DNA of 11,341 nucleotides from Clostridia bacterium (GTDB lineage Bacteria; Bacillota; Clostridia; Oscillospirales; Acutalibacteraceae), in the NCBI GenBank assembly GCA_900754145.1, contig CAAEBW010000109.1:1-11341 (forward strand), read 5' to 3'. Below are positions 7,890-11,341 of this stretch, in pieces; the stretch's first letter is position 1; the number at the start of each line of letters is the position of its first letter. Made by a program: the position numbers and the translations under genes. The notes under the pieces were generated by a model that ran no database searches, was not told where the DNA came from, and was given only the letters and a program-made list of their open reading frames with translations.

Positions 7890-9482
7890 TTAATCCTTGC
7901 TGAAATCCTCAAGGATAAGTCCCTCGTTGCGTTCTTCAGCCCAGTTTATGTTCCACTCGCTTGTGAAAATCAAAAGGTTGTTGTTTTTGAAGTCCTGCAC
8001 CCACTTGGTGTCCGAGGTGAGGTTAAGGGATTTCATATCAATATCCTTGTTTTTTACCCAGCGGATATACTGATACGGCAGGTCATTGCGGATAACGTCA
8101 ACATTGTATTCGTTTTTAAGGCGATATTCAAGCACCTCTAACTGCAAAATACCGACAACGCCTACTATAACCCGCTCCATGCCCGTATTAGGCTCGCGGA
8201 AAATCTGAATCGCGCCCTCTTGGGCTATTTGCTCGACGCCCTTTACAAACTGCTTTCGCTTAAGGCTGTCCTTTTGCTCGATAAGGGCAAAATGCTCGGG
8301 TGCAAAGGTAGGAATACCCTCGTATTTCACCTGCATTTTCTGTGAACAGACCGTGTCGCCTATCGAATAAATACCGGGGTCGAAAACGCCGATAATATCC
8401 CCCGCATATGCCTCGTTTATAACCTGACGCTCCTCCGCCATCATCTGCTGGGGCTGGGAAAGACGGACGGGCTTGCCCGCCTGAACATGGTAATAGTCGG
8501 CACCTCTCTCAAATTTACCCGAGCAAATTCGGAAAAATGTTATCCTGTCACGGTGGTTCTTGTTCATATTCGCCTGAATTTTAAAGGCGAAGGCTGAAAA
8601 ATTCTCGTCAAAGGGGCTTATTTCCTTGCCCTCCGAAATGCGCGGCAGGGGAGCGGTCGTCATTTTAAGGAAGTTTTCGAGAAACGGCTCTATGCCGAAA
8701 TTGGTAAGCGCGGAACCGAAAAATACGGGAGTAAGCTCGCCCTTTCGCACCTTACTGAGGTCAAATTCAAAGCTTGCGCCGTCTAGCAGCTCTATCTGGT
8801 CGACAAGCTCGGCGCGCTGGTACTCACCTATAAGCTCGTCTAACTTTTCGGTGTCTGTAATGTCGCACTTTATCGCGCTCAGCCTTTCCTGACCCTTGTG
8901 AAACTCGTTAAAGGTTAAAATCTCCCGCTTGTCGCGGTCAAAAACGCCCTTAAAGCTCACTCCGCACCCGATAGGCCAGTTTACGGGATAGGTGCCTATA
9001 CCGAACTCCTTTTCAAGCTCGTCAAGCAGCTCAAACGGGTCTCTCGCCTCGCGGTCAAGCTTATTGATAAAGGTGAAAATCGGGATATGCCGCATAGCGC
9101 ATACCTTAAACAGCTTTCTTGTTTGCGCCTCGATACCCTTTGCCGCGTCTATTACCATAACCGCGCTGTCCGCCGCCATAAGGGTGCGGTAGGTGTCCTC
9201 CGAGAAGTCCTGATGCCCCGGTGTGTCGAGAATATTTATGCAGTAGCCCTCGTATTCAAACTGCATTACCGAGGAGGTTATGGAAATTCCGCGCTGCTTT
9301 TCAAGCTCCATCCAGTCGGAAACCGCGTGCTTTGCGGTCGCCTTTCCCTTAACGGAGCCCGCGGTCTGTATAGCGCCGCCGTAAAGAAGGAATTTTTCTG
9401 TAAGTGTGGTTTTACCTGCGTCGGGGTGCGAGATGATAGCAAAGGTGCGCCGTCTTCCAATTTCGCGTTCTAATTCGGTCAC
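7890..9482 (-). CDS. prfC: Peptide chain release factor 3
   Basis: RF3 is a translational GTPase that removes RF1/RF2 from the ribosome after peptide release. At 530 residues it matches E. coli RF3 in length. The G-domain motifs are intact: G1 SHPDAGKTT (18-26), G2 RGISITSS (64-71), G3 DTPGHQDF (86-93), G4 NKLDR (140-144) and a G5-like GSALTNFG. The RF3-specific segment SVKGKATAKHAVSDWMELEK (43-62) separates it from EF-G and TetM-type proteins. Domains II and III follow, with GVVGILQLEVLEYRL near the C-terminal part. The start is GTG at 9480-9482: it has AAAGGAGA 9 bases upstream, and the RF3 N-terminus (ELEREIGRRRTFAIISHPDAGKTT) follows at once. It is a single-gene unit with its own promoter, convergent with eno. 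Confidence 0.97.
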   Translation of the reverse strand: MTELEREIGRRRTFAIISHPDAGKTTLTEKFLLYGGAIQTAGSVKGKATAKHAVSDWMELEKQRGISITSSVMQFEYEGYCINILDTPGHQDFSEDTYRTLMAADSAVMVIDAAKGIEAQTRKLFKVCAMRHIPIFTFINKLDREARDPFELLDELEKEFGIGTYPVNWPIGCGVSFKGVFDRDKREILTFNEFHKGQERLSAIKCDITDTEKLDELIGEYQRAELVDQIELLDGASFEFDLSKVRKGELTPVFFGSALTNFGIEPFLENFLKMTTAPLPRISEGKEISPFDENFSAFAFKIQANMNKNHRDRITFFRICSGKFERGADYYHVQAGKPVRLSQPQQMMAEERQVINEAYAGDIIGVFDPGIYSIGDTVCSQKMQVKYEGIPTFAPEHFALIEQKDSLKRKQFVKGVEQIAQEGAIQIFREPNTGMERVIVGVVGILQLEVLEYRLKNEYNVDVIRNDLPYQYIRWVKNKDIDMKSLNLTSDTKWVQDFKNNNLLIFTSEWNINWAEERNEGLILEDFSKD

Positions 9483-9521
9483 GGGAAAATTCTCCTTTAA
9501 AACTTAATTGCCTAATTAATA

Positions 9522-9550
9522 ATTTTAGCATAAAACGCGGTGATTATCAA
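9522..9550 (-). promoter_or_regulatory. Sigma-A-type promoter of prfC
   Basis: On the minus strand TTGATA (9545-9550, 5 of 6 to TTGACA) is followed after exactly 17 bases by TAAAAT (9522-9527, 5 of 6 to TATAAT). A TG one base before the -10 makes it extended. The start point would fall near 9515, giving a leader of about 30 bases that carries the AAAGGAGA ribosome site. There is no room for a long attenuator or riboswitch. Confidence 0.75.
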
Positions 9551-9626
9551 TAATTAATATCGGCTTTACCGTAAAAAGTTGTAAAAAATAAATCGGGGTT
9601 TGTGGAGAGAAAGCTTAAAGATATTT

Positions 9627-9704
9627 TGTAGGGGCGGGCGTCCTCGACCGCCCGAATAGCAATACAACAAGCCAAACGGGACGTCGAGGACGCCGTCCCC
9701 TACA
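9627..9704. repeat. Convergent pair of 28-nt palindromic units (A and B), MITE-like
   Basis: Unit A (9627-9654, plus) and unit B (9677-9704, minus) face each other across a 22-base spacer. Both follow TGTAGGGG-NN-GGCGTCCTCGAC-NN-CCCG. They differ only at positions 9-10 and 23-24 (CG with CG in A; AC with GT in B), so both differences keep the stem paired (positions 6-11 with 22-27, 10-base loop). The pair makes a 78-bp element with 28-bp imperfect terminal inverted repeats, extended by TTT/AAA outside. AAGCTTAA occurs on both sides (9611-9618 and 9706-9713), not flush with the ends. The region 9551-9802 holds no gene. Confidence 0.8.
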
Positions 9705-9721
9705 AAAGCTTAATTAGTCCA

Positions 9722-9764
9722 TGTAGGGTACGATGCCCACATCGTACCGTGAATCATCCCTACA
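9722..9764. repeat. Palindromic unit C with a partial inverted copy
   Basis: Unit C (9722-9749) starts TGTAGGG, ends CCG and is 28 bases long, like units A and B. It has a different but perfectly paired stem (positions 6-13 with 20-27, loop GCCCAC) in the same pairing register as A and B. It is followed by a truncated inverted end, CATCCCTACA (9755-9764), so the whole reads as a 43-bp element with TGTAGGG termini. It lies 17 bases from unit B and 38 bases before the stop of the exchanger gene. Confidence 0.7.
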
Positions 9765-9802
9765 AAGCCCGATTTGTGTTTTACATTACAATTGTTAAAA
9801 GT

Positions 9803-10774
9803 TCAAAACGGATTGAAAAAGGATATTGTCACCGTATAAGCGATATACAGCACAAGCAGTAATATTCCCTGCGCGCGGGTGAACTTGCCGCGCAGGAGCA
9901 TAGGAATGACCGCGAGCGCCAACAGCCCCAAGCAAACGGGAATATCAAGGAAAAGGTTTTGCGGGCAGGCGGTAAGTCTTCCGCCCGAAACAAGCGAGCA
10001 AATCGGCAGAATTATAGCTAAATCGATTAGATTCGCGCCTATGATATTTCCGACAGACAGCGAGGACTGCTTTTTGATAACGGCGCTTACCGTGGTGACA
10101 AGCTCGGGCAGCGAGGTGCCGACGGCGACAACGGTCGCCGAAATCACCGCCTCGGAAACACCGCTCGCCGCGGCAATTTCGGTGGCGGAATCGACGAGAA
10201 AGTCCGCACCGACGACTATACCCGCCGCGCCAATGATGAATTTTATTATATTAAACGGAATTTCTTTCTTTTCAAATACCCGCTTTTCGTTCTGTGCCGA
10301 TTCGGCTTTTCCGCTTTTAATGCTTTCGTAAACCGAGACGGCGAATATTATAAGCAACAGCACGCTACCGATAAGCGAAAAGCTTTTACCCAAGGAGGAA
10401 ATATAGAGTATCACGGCGGCGAGCAGTAAGAGCAGGGACTTTGCGGCGTACTGAGAGCGCTTTACCGCGGCGGGGATACAGATTATCGAAATCGCCATAA
10501 TAAGTCCCGTGTTCGCCGTGACCGAGCCTACCGCGTTGCCTATCGCAATCGCGTTAGAGCCGCGGGACGCTCCGAGACAGGAGACTATAAGCTCGGGCAG
10601 GGTAGTCGCAAGGCTTACGACCGTCGCTCCGATTACAAAATGAGGTATTCCCGAAACCTCCGCCATCCATACGGCGGCGTCAACAAAAAAATCCCCGCCC
10701 TTTATTATAAGTATCAGACCGCAGATAAACAGAATTATCAGCGCCCACATAGGCCAGCCGACCGCTGAAATCAT
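9803..10774 (-). CDS. CaCA-family sodium/calcium (cation) exchanger, YrbG-like
   Basis: This is an inner-membrane cation antiporter of the Ca2+/cation antiporter superfamily, probably expelling Ca2+ in exchange for Na+ or H+. The 323 residues carry about ten hydrophobic segments in two inverted halves joined by a charged loop (about 152-172). The alpha-1 repeat has ATVVSLATTLPEL (50-62) and GNAVGSVTAN (79-88); alpha-2 has ATVVAVGTSLPEL (213-225) and GNIIGANLIDL (242-252). Thr-x-Leu-Pro-Glu and the Asn residues are the known ion ligands. Alpha-1 has Ala where Gly is common (SLATTLPE), as a variant. The ATG at 10774 is chosen because GGAGG lies 7 bases before it; an in-frame TTG at 10795 would put that site inside the coding region. 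It starts 24 bases after the dehydrogenase stop, so both are probably one transcript. The ion is not determined by sequence. Confidence 0.9.
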   Translation of the reverse strand: MISAVGWPMWALIILFICGLILIIKGGDFFVDAAVWMAEVSGIPHFVIGATVVSLATTLPELIVSCLGASRGSNAIAIGNAVGSVTANTGLIMAISIICIPAAVKRSQYAAKSLLLLLAAVILYISSLGKSFSLIGSVLLLIIFAVSVYESIKSGKAESAQNEKRVFEKKEIPFNIIKFIIGAAGIVVGADFLVDSATEIAAASGVSEAVISATVVAVGTSLPELVTTVSAVIKKQSSLSVGNIIGANLIDLAIILPICSLVSGGRLTACPQNLFLDIPVCLGLLALAVIPMLLRGKFTRAQGILLLVLYIAYTVTISFFNPF

Positions 10775-10781
10775 TTTAATT

Positions 10782-10786
10782 CCTCC
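10782..10786 (-). promoter_or_regulatory. Ribosome site that sets the exchanger start
   Basis: On the minus strand TTTTTGGAGGAATTAAAATG places GGAGG 7 bases before the ATG at 10774. The longer reading from TTG at 10795 would bury this site and has no comparable site of its own, so the shorter 323-residue protein is preferred. Confidence 0.8.
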
Positions 10787-10798
10787 AAAAAGCAACCT

Positions 10799-11341
10799 TT
10801 AAGTTCCGCACATTTTCATTACTATACTATGCGGTAGAATTTTCGCTATAACTCGGTAAAATTTAAAAAAGAGACGATTTGTATAAACTCCCCGCTTTTT
10901 AGAAGAGGCTATAAGCGATTTCCTCGCCATAACCGCCGGATTGACCCGAGGCAGGGTATCAAAGGTGCGGCTTGAACCCTTAGCTATTCCCGCGACGGGC
11001 AAAAACTCGGTGTCCATAGGTCCGGGGCAGACCGCCAGCACATTAATGCCGCGGCTTTTAAGCTCGCTTCTGAGCGCCCTTGAAAGGCTCATTACATACG
11101 CCTTTGTCGAAGAGTAAACCGACATTCCCGTATTCGGCGCAAAGGCGGCTATAGAGCAAACATTTATTATTTCTGCCCCCTTTTCCATAAAGGGAAGGGT
11201 AAGCGAGGTCATAACCGTAAGCGCCTCGCAGTTAAGGCGTACCATACCGCCGTTGTCCTTTGCAGAAACGGTATCAAAATTTCCGTGTCTTCCAAAGCCC
11301 GCATTATTTATAAGGAGCGAAACCTGCGGGTTAAGCTCTGA
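10799..11341 (-). CDS. Short-chain dehydrogenase/reductase, 5' end outside the window
   Basis: This is an NAD(P)-dependent oxidoreductase of the SDR superfamily with a Rossmann fold, probably cytoplasmic; its substrate is unknown. The window holds the last 180 residues and the frame is open to the edge, so the cofactor-binding TGxxxGIG part (about 70-80 residues in this family) lies upstream. Visible motifs in partial numbering: NNAG (12-15, within SLLINNAGFGRHG), active-site Asn N37 (RLNCEAL), catalytic S63 (NVCSIAAFAP), Y76 and K80 (YSSTK) with normal spacing, and PGPMDTEF (cofactor loop). The basic, hydrophobic C-terminus (FFKFYRVIAKILP) resembles the DltE/YqjQ-like group of classical SDRs. 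An internal Met (base 11245) is not the start, because the NNAG motif is encoded before it. It lies upstream of the exchanger in a likely two-gene transcript. Confidence 0.92.
   Translation of the reverse strand, partial: SELNPQVSLLINNAGFGRHGNFDTVSAKDNGGMVRLNCEALTVMTSLTLPFMEKGAEIINVCSIAAFAPNTGMSVYSSTKAYVMSLSRALRSELKSRGINVLAVCPGPMDTEFLPVAGIAKGSSRTFDTLPRVNPAVMARKSLIASSKKRGVYTNRLFFKFYRVIAKILPHSIVMKMCGT

Noticed and set aside
9879..10331. Plus-strand 150-residue ORF
   Set aside because: It lies fully antisense to the exchanger, whose alpha-repeat motifs are clear; it has no ribosome site or family match.
10775..10795. Seven-residue N-terminal extension of the exchanger from a TTG
   Set aside because: It would place the strong GGAGG inside the coding region; the ATG 7 bases after that site is the better start.

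Overview
The window looks like chromosomal DNA of a Gram-positive anaerobe of the class Clostridia, probably Oscillospiraceae/Ruminococcaceae-like. That placement is an inference from AAGGAGG-type ribosome sites, extended -10 promoters, protein style and palindromic intergenic repeats; no marker here fixes the taxon. All genes are on the minus strand except eno.

Layout: (1) 1-6384 is a minus-strand operon read right to left: extended -10 promoter, rlmB (23S rRNA 2'-O-methyltransferase), an 881-residue degenerate P-type ATPase, metG (methionyl-tRNA synthetase), tatD (metal-dependent DNase), then a hairpin, a 48-residue Asn/Gln low-complexity ORF and a strong terminator. Neighbours overlap by 4 nt (ATGA) or lie 13 nt apart, so translation is probably coupled. 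(2) 6475-7785 is eno (enolase), divergent from rlmB. Its 3' end runs into a palindromic repeat pair that supplies the last codons and the stop. (3) 7786-7889 holds repeats and a long hairpin between the convergent eno and prfC. (4) 7890-9482 is prfC (release factor 3), with a GTG start and a good sigma-A promoter. (5) 9483-9802 has no gene; it holds the prfC promoter and three more palindromic units. (6) 9803-11341 is a CaCA-family cation exchanger downstream of a short-chain dehydrogenase cut by the window edge, probably co-transcribed.

Most genes are housekeeping (rRNA modification, tRNA charging, translation termination, glycolysis). The unusual content is: the P1B-ATPase-like membrane protein that has lost every catalytic motif, embedded in a translation operon; a family of 26-28 nt hairpin repeats whose copies differ only by compensatory changes within each pair, one pair of which forms the C-terminus of enolase; the Asn-rich mini-protein behind a hairpin that contains its ribosome site; and 7-bp tandem repeats in two intergenic regions.
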